Positions 24,501-36,471 of a stretch of 64,000 nt of DNA are shown one piece after another. The notes under the pieces were generated by a model. That model made no database searches. It was not told the origin of the DNA and saw only the letters and a list, made by a program, of their open reading frames with translations. The translations under genes were made by a program, and so were the position numbers. The first letter of the stretch is position 1. Every line of letters starts with the position of its first letter. The stretch is taken from the NCBI GenBank assembly GCA_023014365.1, contig JAEBUN010000037.1, forward strand, positions 341,289-405,288, read 5' to 3'. The stretch comes from Lepiota brunneoincarnata (lineage: Eukaryota > Basidiomycota > Agaricomycetes > Agaricales > Agaricaceae).

Positions 24501-27280
24501 TGCAAGCTTTCTTGCCTCCTGGCCATGGTCAAGAACCTCAACTTTCAACTGAGATCCTCGAAGAGCTCCTCAGGTTTTTCCTTGAGCACGACCCACCACA
24601 ACTGGCTGGTTTACAGCTACTTCCCACTCGATAGTGGCTCTCTTGCCACCATCAGCTTCGCTGACCCCCCATCCCCTAACATTCCAACATACTACGTGTG
24701 GAGACACAACCAGGTACCAAATCGAATGCTCATCAACCCCGCCAAGCTAGGTGAAACTTGACTTTGCGGGAGAGATGCTTCTCGGCAAGGGCTTCAATGT
24801 GGAGGAGCTGACATCGGCATCCATGGCACTCCTGATCGAGGAGGTAATACGCAAAACGGAATCTATCGATGTATCACAGGAGCCAGAAGTACAAGCATTT
24901 ATTAACGATTTTTGGGATAATTTCCACGATTTTCGACTCCATGTTGAGCATATTGCCGACTTTCCGCTGGTAGCCCACCCTCATTTCAGGGTGCTATGTC
25001 TCCCTCAGTGCCTGCATGGCCGGGCGCGTTCCCGTGGTCCCGATCCTCGTTGACAACCTCGTATGCGAGTGCCTCACAACTCTAGGAGTCCGCATTGTGC
25101 GACGGTCAACTCCACCATGTCCCCCTCGACTGCTCCGAATTCTGGAGGACAGGAACATGTTCGCTGAGTTCAGCATGAGGGATGTCTTGTGGGCGATGTC
25201 GTACCTCGACCTCCATGCCTTGCTCCCGCGATTTCGCACCCTTGATACCAACGCTGCCGAGGCTTTCGCCAACTGGGTCCGAACCCAGCTTCTGGTGGAC
25301 GTCCCGAGCGAACTTATATCTATTGCACGGAGATTACCTGTTTGGAGCGCTTGCGATCAGCATGGGATGCACTTTAACATTCCGGCGGATGAGTTGCAGC
25401 TCCTACCTGAGGGTGTGGAGGTGAATGTAGTGACACCCTACGTCCCTCAACAGCGTATTGCGGTTATTCCTCAAGGTCAAATGCTTCGACCGACTTTGGC
25501 AAGACTTGGTGCGCGCCTCTTATCCTTCCAGGATTTATTCGTTATCGTAATGCACAACTTGCCGCCTGCCATGCCAACTGCCGAGGAGAGGATGGCATAC
25601 AAAGGGTTGGTCGAGATAATTCTAGAACACGTGGAGGACGAAGGGTTAGGAGCGCTTCTTTTGCCGAATGCTTCCGATTTCGCAATGGGGCCTATGAATG
25701 AGTTTTACGCTCGAGAGGACCTTTTTGTCTCCGTGTTCCGTGAGGGGTCGCCTCATTTTGTGTGCAACGAGTTTGAGGACCTGGAGGGGCGATTGTGTCA
25801 CATCAAGAGGATACAGGATATGGATATGAGGATGTTTGCCGACTGCGCTCGATCTATTGCGAATGATAGTGATGAGGAAGGGGCAATGGCTGCGTTTGAG
25901 GTGTTCAACCATTCGTTGCCTATACGACTGGCGGTGTTGGGGCCGGCTGCGCATAATTGGGAGTTAATTGACCATGTGGAGTTTATTCCTGAGTATAGAG
26001 GGGAGTTGCGGAGGCCTGGGAATGTGAATAGGAATGGTTTGGAGGCGGAGGGTGTTGGATTGGATGTGTCTTTGTACCGTACGCGTCCGTTCGCGGAGTT
26101 CGTCGCTCCTCGAGATATCGTCAGGGACGAGTATTTGGCGATTGCATGGTCGCAGAGGACACTACCTGCTGTGGCTCTATCGGAGACGGTGATAAGAGCG
26201 CATCCTGCATTGGGTAGGCCTAGTACAAGCGAAGTGGTGAGTTGACTCGTTGTATGTACATTATGCGGCCTCTTACCCCCCGGAAGGTCGAACACTTGAG
26301 AGTGTTGGCGACCAGTGTCGCCCAGGAGCACCCAAACGATGCAGCCATATTACCCGACCTCATCGCAACTTATCGCTATCTCGATGAAAAAGCGAACGAA
26401 GGCTAGGAACGACCTCGTCCGGCTCACGGACGAACGGTTGTGGTTGAATGTCGATGATCCGTACCAGAGCACCGTCCCGTGGCAATGGGAGTCGGCTGCG
26501 AACCTGTCATTTGACGTTCAAGATATTGGTAACTTCAAGTTTGCTCGAGGGTTCTTACAGGATTACCGACGCCTCCTCCTAATCGCTGGAGCACAAGTTG
26601 TCACCCATCCCGTCTCTCAGGCTGGGCCTGGTGTAACGTTTGAGCCTGATCATATGTGTGGACTAAGGAGAAAGTATGACCTGATGAGAAGGAATAGGAA
26701 GCTGGTGGATGTGGAATTTATTACGCAGGATGTCATTCCCGATGAGCCGCTCCTTGGACATAGATCGTTCCTTGCCGCGCACAGCGATCATTTGGAGACT
26801 ATGTTTTGCAGTGGTTTTGCGGAGGGTGGTTCTGCATCCTCCGAATCGCGAATCCGTGTACCCATGCCAGACCGTTCGAGGGCTTGTGTTGCGTTTGTTC
26901 TTGGTGCGTGAATTGTCGGCGTGTTCGATGACGTGTCACTGAAGGGAGTAACTGGCAGAATATATCTATACGAATGTGATTCTCCACACGACGGATTCCA
27001 GAGTGCTCCTGGATGGCCTAGATCTGGCCCGGTATTGGGAGATGATGGACCTTGTGGATGTTATCGAAGACTATATCATTGACAGAAGATTGGTTAATGC
27101 GGAAACCGTGAACGAAAGCAAGTAGTTTTTGGCCTTATTTTCTTGCCTCCTACTTACTGAGGAAGACTTTTAGTTCAACGCATCGCAGAAGAGAAAAGAG
27201 CTTCACGAGTAGTGAGCCACTGTGAGGGGTTCCGCAGAGACAATAGTGAATATATCAGTCGAGTACAGGGCAGTGTGTAG
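18501..27280 (+). CDS. Sacsin-like giant protein: two Hsp90-type ATPase regions and a C-terminal BTB/POZ domain
   Basis: A multi-exon gene for roughly 2,700 residues. Exon 1 begins MPKTFIQHAETLDVVKN and reaches the N-box LIREIIQNSDDAGA; later exons give PALIAYNDALF, then GKFGQGFRSVYHV and DSPQIFSG, the Bergerat-fold motifs of the sacsin repeat. A second unit at 22.8-23.3 kb has EMLANAVDAGA, PALLVYNDAAF and GQFGRGALTMFHLTE, so ATP binding there may be altered. Near 26.7 kb a BTB domain follows (GHRSFLAAHSDHLETMF; after an intron EYIYTNV and LARYWEMMDLV). The last intron appears to be GC-AG (GCAAGT donor near 27116), giving a final exon that ends at 27280. Five extra-base frame breaks (19260, about 24625, 24750, about 24995, about 26401) interrupt it. 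Known sacsins are chaperone-like; a role in ubiquitin-linked protein quality control is inference from the BTB domain. Confidence 0.82.
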
Positions 27281-27366
27281 AGTAGAGCTAGCGCCCACTG
27301 GATCAAATCAAGCCAAAATTTCCGCATTGGGCTCACCCGGCGCCCTGTCTGCTCCGCGCGGCATTC

Positions 27367-29110
27367 ATGAACTCTCCCCACCATGTCCTCCCCTCACGAC
27401 CCGTATACCCACATATTCAGACATCATGCTCGCATTGTAATGTTGCTCTAGAGTTTCCAGTTCCAACTCCCCAACCACGACAGGGAACACTCCTCCAAAT
27501 TCGATGCTTTTCGTGTCAGAACGTGTTGTCACATGCGTTTTATCCAACCCAAATACCCTCAACATATGCAGGATCGACTACTACAGCATCTGCAAGTGAT
27601 AGCGGCAATGGCGCAAGACAAGGACAACAGCGAAAGGGCAGGAAGATTGGTACACAGGAACGACCGCTCGAGACTGGATACTACGATATTCTGGGAGTGC
27701 CAGTGACAGCGACCACGGAGGATGTGAAAAAGGCGTACCGTGCGTTCAGACTTTTTCTTACCATTTTCAACTGCGGATATGTAACCGAACTCTCCCTATC
27801 TGGTAAACAGGTCGATTGGCGATTAAGCATCATCCAGACAAGAATCCTGATGACCCGCTTGCAGAAGAGCGGTTTAAACAGATAGCGATCGCATATCAGA
27901 CTCTGTCGGATCCGGATTTGAGGAAGAAGTATAATGAGTTTGGCCCGAAGGAGAGTGCCCCTGAAGGAGGCTATGTCGACCCAGAGGAGGTGTTTGGTGC
28001 AATATTCGGAGGAGAGAGGTTTACGCCCATTATTGGTGATATCAGCTTAGCAAGAGATATGAAGACCGCACTGCAGGAGGCAGAAGAAGCAGAAGATGAT
28101 ACGGGTAAGGGCAAGAGGCTGAAAGATGCCAAAGGCAGGGATATCCTTTCACCCGAGGAGAGGGCCAAGAAGGAGGAAAAGGAGAGGCAGAAGGCCGCAG
28201 AGGTGTGTTGTTCTCCTCAACTCCATTCCCCAGTTCGATCTCATAATCGTGTACAGAAAGCCGCCGCTCGCGCAAAGCGGGTGGACCAGCTCGTAGAAAA
28301 CCTCACTCGCAAGCTTGGCATTTTCACAGAATCTGCCATGGGGCCGGATGATGCGGACGTAACCAAGAGCTGGCGGACGATCTGCGAGATCGAGGCCGAG
28401 TATGTGCACCCCATACATCATCTACGTTACCTAATACTTACACAAGGCAGGGACCTCAAGCGCGAGTCCTACGGTTACGAACTCCTCCAAGCTATCGGCT
28501 TTGTCTATGCCTCCAAGGCGAAACACCACTTTGCCACGAACCAAACTTTCCTTGGTGTTGGAGGCTGGCTACACAATGTCCAAGGAAAATATCATGTATT
28601 CAGCGAGACGTGAGTCACCCACTTCTATGAAGCCGCCCCAGGCTATATTTAGATGAGCTCTGCGACAGCGTATCAACCCTGAGAGCGGCGATTGAGCTCA
28701 AGACCGTTTTCGACCAGATTCAAGCGGCCGAAAAGGCCGGCAATCTGAGTCCCGAAGAAAAACGCAAGTTGGAAGAACAAGCGGCGGAGAAGGGTCTCCA
28801 GGCACTTTTCAAGGTGCGCCGATTGTCTCTGCCCTTGTATCCAGTATCTCACTCTCCTTGCTGCTAGGGAGCGAAACTCGAAATTGAATCTATCCTTCGC
28901 GAAGTTTGCGACCGGGTACTTACCGACCCGACGATCACACGGGACAAAGCTCAGCTACGTGCTGTGGCGTTGCAGATACTCGGAGAAGCTTTTATGAACG
29001 TGAAGAAGGATGCACCGGGTGATGGCGCTCCAAGTAGCACCGGAGAGGACGGCGAATATGTGAGGATTGATACGAAGACCAGTCGGGCGCGGGAGGGGAG
29101 GCCACACTGA
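27367..29110 (+). CDS. DnaJ-X (Caj1/Djp1-type) Hsp40 co-chaperone
   Basis: An intron-rich gene for about 480 residues. The N-terminus has a CSHC...CFSC zinc-ribbon-like pair (residues 21-55) and a low-complexity linker. The J domain follows: [20 protein letters not shown], an intron, then [14 protein letters not shown] with the catalytic HPD, and [20 protein letters not shown]. The C-terminal DnaJ-X region includes [19 protein letters not shown] and [16 protein letters not shown], and a charged helical segment. In the family the J domain stimulates Hsp70 ATPase; Djp1 aids import of peroxisomal and mitochondrial proteins. No frame breaks. The start at 27367 is the first ATG of the open frame; only 86 bp separate it from the sacsin-like gene upstream. 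Ends with TGA at 29108-29110. Confidence 0.92.
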
Positions 29111-30189
29111 TGATCTGGTGGGCTGAGACAGAGCAGTGCAGGTGTATGTCGTTTTTTTCTTCTTCCGACTGGTGTGCTTGGGACCGCTCAGTTATCACGT
29201 TCCCGAGCTCAGGAGCCTGATCATGATCCCGAACGTTCGCGAATCTGGGCAATGCTCCTAATATGGGGTGCCGCCATGACTGGTTTTTCGAATCGCTGAT
29301 CCCCTCGTGGTTGCATGCTAAGCTAGTTCTTTCTCCTTTGTTCCTATAATTCCTCATGTCCATAGCTTACAATGTACAATATTATAATGCAAACGTCCAG
29401 ATGTATGCCCCGAGATTTGGGTACATTGACGATCAGCTGGACGCAAAAACGACGCGAAATTTCACCGGGATCAACGTCTCTGCGACCCTAAGAAGCTTTC
29501 AATCTATTTACCGAGGCCTGTCCGATTGTTGTCTCTGGGATCTGCCGATACTTGGATGTCAGACACAGGCTCTATCTCGTCATGTTACAATTATCCGGCG
29601 GGCCGCTGTTGTTAGCAGAGGTCCCCTCTTGGAGTTGTTGTGGATCAGACGGGTTCCTTACTCGGACCGCTGGGGGACGAAGGATACGGGAAAGTGTCCC
29701 GTTAAGTCCTCAAACCAAGGATTTATCTTTTTCTTAGGCTGAGCACAGCGTCTTTTTTTTTTTTTTTTCCTCTACAGCCAGTACTCGGTGTAAAAACACA
29801 GTGGCTGGGCGTAACCACTGCAGAAGTAATTTATATATGCACGAAGTCTACTTATGGATGTGTCGAGTTCCAGCATCCTCTATCCAACCCATGTCCTGCG
29901 ACTGACGCCAACAAGAAAAAACGTTCCAGAGATTAGATCCTCTGGCGGGCCGCTTGCATTAGGACTCCTCCCACGTTCGGATAGACATCCCTCGCAATCC
30001 AAGTTCCTTCCCTTGCCCCGCTGCCCCCCCCCCCCCCCCCCCCCCCCGGCCCGCCGGTATAAAGTAGAGTGACGTCTATGTTTAGAACCTTTTTTCAGTG
30101 GGAAGATGCTTCTTGTTGACCCGAGCGGAGAAATATCTTGGATATAAATCCACTGAGTTAAAGGTTCCTTTGTAGCTCTCTCTTCTGAT
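29111..30189. other. Intergenic with long homopolymers
   Basis: Contains a T run near 29750-29768 and a 24-base C run at 30024-30047. No coding signal beyond chance frames; the frame at 29356-29742 shows no recognisable motif. The last 100 bp upstream of 30190 include TATAAA-like sequence (GGTATAAAGTAG at about 30056) and are likely promoter of the LPMO-like gene. Confidence 0.5.
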
Positions 30190-31204
30190 ATGAAAGCACA
30201 AGCGATATCCTCAGTGGTGCTCCTCGCTGCTGCCGCCTTTCCAGGCGTATTTGGTCATGGACTCGTCACCTCTCCGCCTCCTCGAGTCGTAAGTTGTGAT
30301 CAAAGAAATTTTTCAATATACAAACTTGTTCAACTATGCACAGATCGGTAATGCGAACTTGGCAAAGTGTGGTGTTGGTGTGAACAAGGTTTTGAAATCG
30401 GATAAATATGGACCTGTGAGTTTGGGGATTTCAATCCGAGCTATTTATTTATTTATTTTGGATGCGTCGCCCCCCCCCCCCCTCGCGCCGGTCGAGGTTA
30501 GATTGAGAATTCGGCTGCAAAGATCGATTCGGGGTATAATGCGGCTGCTTGCCATTTGTTCTTTTGTAAAGGATACCAGGTTCGTTCACGTCGAATATCA
30601 AAAATGAAACCCCTCTTACTGATTTTTGAATTTTTCTTCAAGCTCGAAGATAATTTGGACAAAGTCCAGACGTTCTCGCCTGGACAAAAGATTCATTTCT
30701 TGGTTGATATAGAGGCTAGGCACACTGGTTTTGCTGTAAGTTCCACACACACGCACTTTCTCTCTAACTAGCACATTGAAGCTTTGTTGACCCCTTCCCT
30801 TCCCTTCTCGATTACAGAACGTCTCGGTTGTAAGTGCTTACCACAAGCTCCTGTTTTAACAACAAGGGGAACGATAAACGTCACCTCCACAGGTTGATCT
30901 TGTTTCGCAAACCACAATCGGGGCACCACTCTTCTCCTGGCCTGTATTCACCAACAATTCACTGGGTCCGCCTGATTGGCCAAAGAATGAAAGTGAGTTG
31001 TTGTTTTTTCTTGTTTAATGCCAAAAGATGGTGTGGGAAAGGAATTAAAATTTTGTCTTTTTTTTTCCAGCTGATTTCACTGTGACACTTCCGACAAACT
31101 TGGGTACACGGTGCAACGCTGTTGGAAAATGTGCGATTCAGTGGTGGTGGTTTGCGTTTAATGTGCAGACATATCAGAGCTGCATCGATTTCGTGACTTC
31201 TTAA
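30190..31204 (+). CDS. Secreted LPMO-like (chitin-binding type-4) copper protein
   Basis: Six or more short exons encode about 200 residues. The signal peptide MKAQAISSVVLLAAAAFPG ends before FGHGLVTSPPPR, so cleavage would expose an N-terminal His followed by a Gly, as in lytic polysaccharide monooxygenases. Further conserved blocks: NAAACHLFFCKGYQ, the second His in DIEARHTGFA, NVSVVDLVSQTTIG, and IQWWWFAFN with QTYQSCIDF at the end. This matches a small secreted fungal group labelled chitin-binding type-4/AA10-like. The expected role is copper-dependent oxidation or copper binding at the cell surface; activity is not shown by sequence. Exon 1 ends with GTAAGT at 30289, exon 2 starts at 30344; stop TAA 31202-31204. 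No frame breaks. Confidence 0.85.
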
Positions 31205-32240
31205 AGAGAGAGAGAGAGAGAGGGAGGGAAAGGCGGTAAGTGTCAGAATAGGCGAAACGCAGTTGTAGTCGAATACTTGTTAGTCGTTAGTGTTTGGAAC
31301 CCAACTATTAAGAGATAGTGAGCGCCCTCCAACCCACCCAAGTCCGGTCCCACGCCCTTTATGGGGACGAGCTCGTACCGTGGAAACGGGTCATTTGTGT
31401 TATTTCTATTCAGGAACAATGGGAACGAAGACGACGCAGCCCCTTCTTCCTCCCACCCCCCCAGCACTCTGGTATTCTGCGCCACCAACATCTCTCTCTC
31501 TCGTCTGGACTTCTACTTCCTATCATGTTGATTCCTGTCTGTCCCAAAGTCCATGTGATTGATGATGATGTGCTTTCTTCCTTCTGAAGGCTGTTCACGG
31601 ATATACAGAACAACAGTGAAGTGAACAAAACTGTCCATCCGGACGGATGACTTTTGAGACGTAAAATGATGTTGATGGGGATGGATCACGATCATGTTCC
31701 GAAGATGATATTAAGAGTTCGGTTGCGTCATGATCGGTGAGCGAATGATGAGAAATTCATTCTAGATGAGGGGATTTTCGAGTTCTGTTTAGATACAGTT
31801 GTGGACGATGCGTGATTCTGGGAACCTTAGTGGAGGGGTAACACCGGCTTACCAAGTTGAGGCGTGTGTGTGACCAAAGATGTATATTTTCTGCACACGG
31901 AACCGGAGACGCGAGACGGAACAAAAGGCTGAGTGAAAGTGGCAATGAGGCGTTGGAGCTGGGGGGGGATGGCCATCGGCTGTTCTTTGCTCATAAAGGG
32001 GTCCATCACATGCAAGGATAGATGCTCCAAGGCCAGCGATATTGCCTCTTTAGGCCGGGGGGGGGGATACGCAGAAATGACGTCATAGCACCGTCTGATC
32101 TACGTCAGTGGACTTTGCAAGCGAGCAGCTAAATACTCAATCCCCCATCTCTTTTTGCAACATCGCCAATACGTGCCAGCTCACGCTGAGTCGCCAATTA
32201 GCCCCCAATCCCACAACGAGGAATAGAATGACGGCCTGCC
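31205..32240. other. Intergenic with (AG)n and G runs
   Basis: An AG microsatellite (31205-31222) follows the LPMO-like stop directly. Further on are G runs at about 31960 and 32057. Overlapping frames on both strands have no recognisable motifs. The region just before 32241 may be promoter of the zinc-finger gene. Confidence 0.5.
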
Positions 32241-33246
32241 ATGGTTCTACCCAGGTTCTCTGACCTCTGTAGAGAGATATCTGGCAAGTCGTCGAGTAAG
32301 GCACAACCCTTACCGAGGCGAGGGCTCATTCCTGGTTACAGTAACAAAGCAAGAGAGCTTGACTCTGCCTCCTCTACGAACCTTTCCGGAATCCTTCTCA
32401 AGAGAAACCCCGCCTTCACCAACAGGTTCGTCCCTCTGGATCTTTAAATCAGTTGCAACCCTCCATTTCTCGACGTAGGCTCGACAAGCAGCAGTGCTAG
32501 AAGGAGTAGCCTCTCAATCCAATACTTGTCCAACAGCGATGGGAACCCCGAAGCGCAATCCTCCTATTTTGACAACCAGTTCCGGGTCTGTGATTCGTGC
32601 TCAAGAGACTCCTCGCCAGAGGACGATGACCACTCAAGTGAATATGATGATGAGGAGGAGGACACCGAAGCGGAGCAGTCTCAACAAGAGCAGCAGTCCC
32701 CTCTGGAATTGGTCCTGTTTAAATCGTCCCAACCAAAAGGAGAGGTCCGTATTATCAATTTTCGTTGATTCCGGAATGGAACGGGCTATCTTTCTCTGAC
32801 TCACATGTGCAACAGGCACAAGCTCCGGTGCAGCCTAGAGTCAAAAAGGTCAAGTACCACATTTGTGAGATCTGCCAAAAAGCATTCCCGCGGTAAGTCC
32901 CCTCCCTCCCTCCCCCCTTTCCCCCTCTTTAGCTCCCTTCTCTGTCTTGCGGTAGTCTAATAAATCATTTGATACAGGCCTAGTGGTCTTCGTGCGCACA
33001 TGAACATGCATACAAAAGAGAAACGTGCGGTTATCACTCGCATCTTTCCATAATAGAAAATCGGTACTGACTCTACGAATTACAGCCTTTGAATGCGGTT
33101 TTCCAGGCTGTCCAAAAAAGTTTTCCGTCTCTTCTAATGCCAAGCGACACTTGCGAACACACGGAGTAGGACTATCTCCATCGGATGAACCCCTTCCGTT
33201 GCCCTACGTAGTGGACTTTCGAGGAACCGGTAGTCGTCCCGAATGA
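32241..33246 (+). CDS. C2H2 zinc-finger transcription factor (two fingers)
   Basis: Five exons. The N-terminal part (MVLPRFSDLCREISGKS) joins through an intron with acceptor near 32493 to a Ser-rich, then very acidic region (SSPEDDDHSSEYDDEEEDTE). After another intron come finger 1, YHICEICQKAFPRPSGLRAH with MNMH, and finger 2, FECGFPGCPKKFSV with AKRHLRTH, both split or flanked by introns as is common. Linker TKEKPFEC is the canonical finger linker. It is expected to be a nuclear DNA-binding regulator; its targets are unknown. The start at 32241 is the first ATG of the open exon, but a start further upstream cannot be excluded. TGA at 33244-33246. Confidence 0.85.
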
Positions 33247-36200
33247 CGGTGATGATACCGCCGCGTCCTCTTCCTCTGAGCCTCTGAATTTGCGGTGGAT
33301 GCCTCTTGGTGTGGGTAGCCGTCGTGCCTGCAGACAGCAGCAGAATCGCAACTGTATTTCATAAAGAGGGAAGCGGGGGGTACGCGTGTGGAACAACATT
33401 CTTCTACTACTGGGGATTGTATGCGAAGCAAATCTATTTCCGCGGCGGCACGGCGCGTAGCCCAGTTCCGCGGGACGAAGACCCCAAGTGGTTGGGCGCT
33501 TGATGCCAGGGCCTAGCTCCCTTTTCTGTTCTTTTTCTTTTTTCCTCTAAATTCCGTACGTATAACATAGGGGGTGGACTCGTGAACATTTTGTGCAAAG
33601 CGTCCAGGCGGGGACGACAGACAGTGGACTCCTACGGTACATTGTAGTTGGTCCCTATCACGTAGGCATACATACATACATACATACCATACGCACACAC
33701 CCGGTTCAGTTTGGACATTTAAATTTTCATTGCATATTTTCCATATGGACTCTCCTCTGCATCCCTGTCAGGGGCAGTGAGGGGACCAAGACTAGAACCG
33801 ATCCACACACACAAGGATGTTTTGCTGATGGGGTTCCACATGGATCGTGCCTCTTTCCTTGGTCCGACGATTTCTGGTAGTTCGGAAGAGTGTTGGGTTG
33901 ATGATGAATGGAATGTTAGACTAACCTCAAAGGCGATAGATAAGGAAAGCAAGGCCTTCCTTTCATATCAAAAAAAGTGAAGTGATTCTAAATCGAGATA
34001 TAATTTTTTTACCGTGGAAGGTGTTCTATGAAATCAGGGGTTATGATTTTTTTGGGGGGGTGGTGCGCGGAGCTTTTGTTTTTCTTTACCTTTTTGACTT
34101 TTCCGAATAAGCTGCGATTGGCGTGTATGTGGGGAGCTTGCCCCATACACCAAAGAAGAAGAAAAAACTTTGTTTTTGTGAGGTGGGGTAAGGGCCGCTC
34201 TACGTTCGCGGGGGGGGGGGTCGTCCCGGAGCTTTTTGTTGCATGGGATGTATGGATTGATTTACCTCCCTCTCTCTCTCTCGTTCTGTGTTGTTCTGAT
34301 TGGAGGAAGGGGGAGGGTAGTTTTTTTTTTTTTTAATTTATTTTGGTTCCCTGCTCCTCACCCTGAGAAGAATTGTGGAGCGTTTGTGAGAAGCCCCCCT
34401 TGTTCGGAACCTTCGGGTGAAAAAACCCTCGTGGAGTCGTCTCTGTGTGTTTGTGTGTGTGTGATTGTCTGAGTGTGATTGGCGGGATTTATTTATTGTG
34501 GTGGGAAAGCGCTTAGGGTAAAGGTTAGATAAGGACTGAGAGTGTGTTATAGTTGGGGTGGTGGTGATGGTGATTCTAAAACGAAAAGATCTACACATGC
34601 GTGTCGAGGGAAGAATGTATTCATGGCATTGAGTTGATTGACTTTTTGTCTTTTTTTTTTTTTTTCTTTTTCCTGAGCGCCGAGGAAAATTTTATTGATA
34701 CTCATCTCCAACCACCCCGGCACGAGTTTTTCATGTAAAGATAGGAAAGGGTTTTTTACTCCCCTTCCCCCTCCCCCGGGCTTAACGTTTTTTGGCTTTG
34801 AAGTGATAAACTTAGGTTCGTGCCTAAGCTAATTGACCAAATGAAACACATGACTCGTGGTGCGCGTTGGGTTTTTCATTCCGGAGTTGATGGTTCTCTC
34901 CGCAGCTGCGGGTAGGAGGACTCATTTTTATCCTCTTGTTGGATTTATGACAGTCATCGTCAATCAGTGGCAAGGAGTTTCGGACACTCGGGATGTCGGA
35001 GAGGGGTAGATAAAAAAGGATGAGTTTTTTTTTTTCCCGCAGCTTTGGTCGGGTAGCCACCAAGGGATTGCGAACGCGATCGGCGGAGAAGAAGCAAGGT
35101 ACGGGAAACACGGTTGGCTCGGAAGGGAGGGGAGGGGGCGTGCGGTTCGAAAAAGAACTAACGCTGTAAGGGGATCTTGTTTGGCATTAGTGTTATGATC
35201 TCTTAGCCCCTCCTTCTCTGTTGTGTCATGTTTGACAAGTGTTGCTTCCAAGCCCTTCTTCCCTTCCTTGGCTTGTTTCGCTCTGTCGTGCGTTTCTTTT
35301 GATTATCTATCTGTCGCACAGCTCGTTGGTTCTGTATCAGCCGGGTACAGCGCCGTTCGTAACCTCCAAGAACGTTGATGGGGTGAGAGGGCCAAGGAGA
35401 GTCTGATGACGGTTGATGGATCGTTGCCGAAACCCCCTCTCATGGGCGGTGCAATGCCTCAATTCATAAACAAAACGGGGCGCCCAATGTAGAGAGTCGG
35501 AAGGGGGGGGGGAAGGGGGAAGCACACGGCTCTTCTCATGCATGGCTGACAAAAAAGTCTTGGCTCCGGACCCCTTCCTCATCCGACGACGGGTGTGATT
35601 GGCAACGCCCAGTTACCATCCAACAGTAGTTCATTGGTCAGCTGGTTGCCTACCACACATCAAACAAAAAAAAAAAAACACCACGAACGACCGACTGAAC
35701 GAAAATCTGGCAGGTGCCATGATGTCGGTCAGTAGAAGTGGATACGGGTCTCAAGTAATCAGTTGATATAACTGTCCACATGGCTATCCGTAGTGTGCTA
35801 ACCGAACAATCAGAGCCCTGTTTATAATTCGAGGGGACAACCGGCCGTAGAGAGAGTGACAGTGTAACATCTGGGAAACGAGGGGGATGCGGGTTGCCTG
35901 TTGAGGTACTATCTAGAGCAGATGGGATTTTGGGAGCGATAACCTCGAACGAGGTCATCTTGCAACGTCATAATTCCACTCTTCTTCTGGGAGCGCACTA
36001 AGGCCCAAGGGGAGAGGGGGGGGGGGAGCAGTCAGGTGGGGAGGGGGGAGAGGTGGCATGCTTACACCAACCCGAGGCCTGACCGGAGGAGGGGAGAGGG
36101 GGAGCCAAGATCCTAACCATTGGGAACTAACTCCGTCAAATTACCAGCTGTGTCACCGCCATCAGCGGTACCTCATGGGTCTACCGAACTAACGCTTTAT

Positions 36201-36471
36201 GGCAGGGTCGTCCCATCTTGTGATCTTTAACCCACGGCCATCTATCTATTTCTGCTCTAACCCAAACAATGCATATAAGAGCGCTGTCAGTTGTCAAAGA
36301 ATCACACAGAAACCAAAGTCGCTCCCCCCCACCAACCCTCCCCACTACCATTCTCCCCCTCATCTCCCCTTCCATCCACCGTTGCGAGAAACGCAAAGCC
36401 GCAAGACCATCTTGCTAGCAGAGACACTCCTTAAAATCAACTCCACCACCCCCCTCTCAATCATCTCAACC
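33247..36471. other. Long intergenic stretch rich in homopolymers and microsatellites
   Basis: Holds a CATA repeat (about 33668-33690), G runs (34052, 34210, 35503, 36018), T runs (34320, 34650, 35020) and an A run (35668). No frame on either strand shows a recognisable protein. The last 250 bp (CT-rich with ACCAACCCTCC) is the probable promoter and 5' UTR of the repeat-peptide gene; TATAAGAG at about 36274 is TATA-like. Confidence 0.55.

Noticed and set aside
31290..31700. Overlapping plus and minus frames after the LPMO-like gene
   Set aside because: No recognisable motif; likely 3' UTR and intergenic DNA.
33668..33690. CATA repeats as a CRISPR-like or telomeric array
   Set aside because: A plain tetranucleotide microsatellite without spacers, in a eukaryotic genome.
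33593..36396. Several plus and minus frames of 70-170 codons in the 33.6-36.4 kb region
   Set aside because: They overlap on both strands, are built from homopolymers and microsatellites, and show no motif or splice pattern.
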